A stretch of DNA of 64,000 bases, taken from positions 265,001 to 329,000 of the forward strand of contig JACVVK020000200.1 in the NCBI GenBank assembly GCA_018292915.2, in the 5' to 3' direction. The translations under genes and the position numbers were made by a program. This document shows positions 63,616-64,000 of this stretch, piece after piece. The stretch is from Batillaria attramentaria (lineage: Eukaryota > Mollusca > Gastropoda > Batillariidae). Each line of letters opens with the position of its first letter. Position 1 is the stretch's first letter. The notes beneath the pieces were generated by a model. That model saw only the letters and a program-made list of their open reading frames with translations. It made no database searches and was not told the origin of the DNA.

Positions 63616-64000
63616 ACACCCAGGGTCCATACAGGTCATGGAATCCTGGAAAAGTCATGGAATTTGGAAATAGCTTTTCCAGGCCTGGAAAGTCATGGAA
63701 TTATCTAAAGAGTCATGAAAAGTCATGGAATTTCAGAATTTTATGGAAGCCAATTTGAGCCCAACAGTGAAACGGTCAGCTTGGTGATTACTCGCTGGAC
63801 TGATTGCCAAAAATACCAACAAACTGCCTTCCCATAAGGCTAATGACTAACTCTGAACATTGGTCTTGCTGACTGCGTTAACTTGGATAAGCTCATAATT
63901 TCTACCCTCGCGTGTGTCAGTGTGAAAGAGGGTAAGGAAGTTGTCATGGAAGACAGGAGAATTGGCCTGGAAAAGTCATGAATTTTTTAGACTGTGAACC
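63616..64000. mobile_element. Start of a repeat built on a GGAAAAGTCATGGAATTT motif
   Basis: Begins near CCAGGGTCCATACAGGTCAT, then repeats GGAAAAGTCATGGAATTT-like units of about 17 bp several times (about 63650-63735). The motif reappears at about 63970-63990. The CAGGGTCC start recalls DNA-transposon (hAT-type) ends seen in many animal genomes. The right end is beyond the window. Confidence 0.5.

Overview
The window is eukaryotic nuclear DNA. Its long dinucleotide tracts, intron-rich genes, tRNA-derived SINEs, 5'-truncated non-LTR retrotransposons and many short terminal-inverted-repeat (TIR) elements fit a lophotrochozoan, most likely a marine gastropod mollusc. That assignment is an inference from repeat style, not proven. 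Most of the sequence is non-coding; most open frames of 60-190 codons are read through microsatellites or repeats.

Four protein-coding loci can be supported, all on the + strand. (1) 23543-26299: a two-exon, 120-residue homologue of the PRR15/PRR15L family. (2) 36470-47070: a four-exon, 1376-residue protein with an N-terminal SKICH domain, a long low-complexity middle with a 4x24-25-residue tandem repeat, coiled coils, and a C-terminal C-x2-C-x15-H-x3-H zinc finger. This is the architecture of the CALCOCO/NDP52/TAX1BP1 autophagy-receptor family, but much longer, with one exon of 3388 bp. (3) 50541-56733: a nine-exon, 433-residue mitochondrial acyl-CoA dehydrogenase with complete family signatures and a long-chain/isovaleryl-type catalytic glutamate. 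(4) 59709-59834: a probable first coding exon of a type II (signal-anchor) membrane protein, whose remaining exons would lie beyond the right edge. Genes 2 and 3 have different roles and nothing suggests they work together; this is ordinary metazoan gene order.

Layout: 1-22.9 kb is intergenic and repeat-dominated. It holds most copies of a tRNA-derived SINE (several with exact target-site duplications), a 310-bp TIR element, a 1.4-kb TIR element filled with roughly 300-bp tandem units carrying TCAAGGTCA motifs, a 5'-truncated CR1-like retrotransposon and a TTAA-flanked element. 22.9-28.5 kb holds the PRR15-like gene. 28.6-36.1 kb is intergenic with one clean 427-bp TIR element. 36.4-47.9 kb is the SKICH gene, whose 5.6-kb third intron holds a 1.8-kb TIR element, two SINEs, a duplicated unit rich in TGACGTCA and a second retrotransposon relic. 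47.9-50.5 kb is intergenic with a 136-bp minisatellite. 50.5-57.2 kb is the acyl-CoA dehydrogenase gene, with two TTAA-bounded elements in intron 3 (one a perfect 92-bp palindrome 8 bp from a splice donor) and a 354-bp TIR element just after its stop codon. 57.2-64 kb holds low-complexity DNA, the putative membrane-protein exon, a large inverted repeat containing another TIR element, and the start of a repeat built on a CATGGAAAAGTCATGGAATT-like motif.
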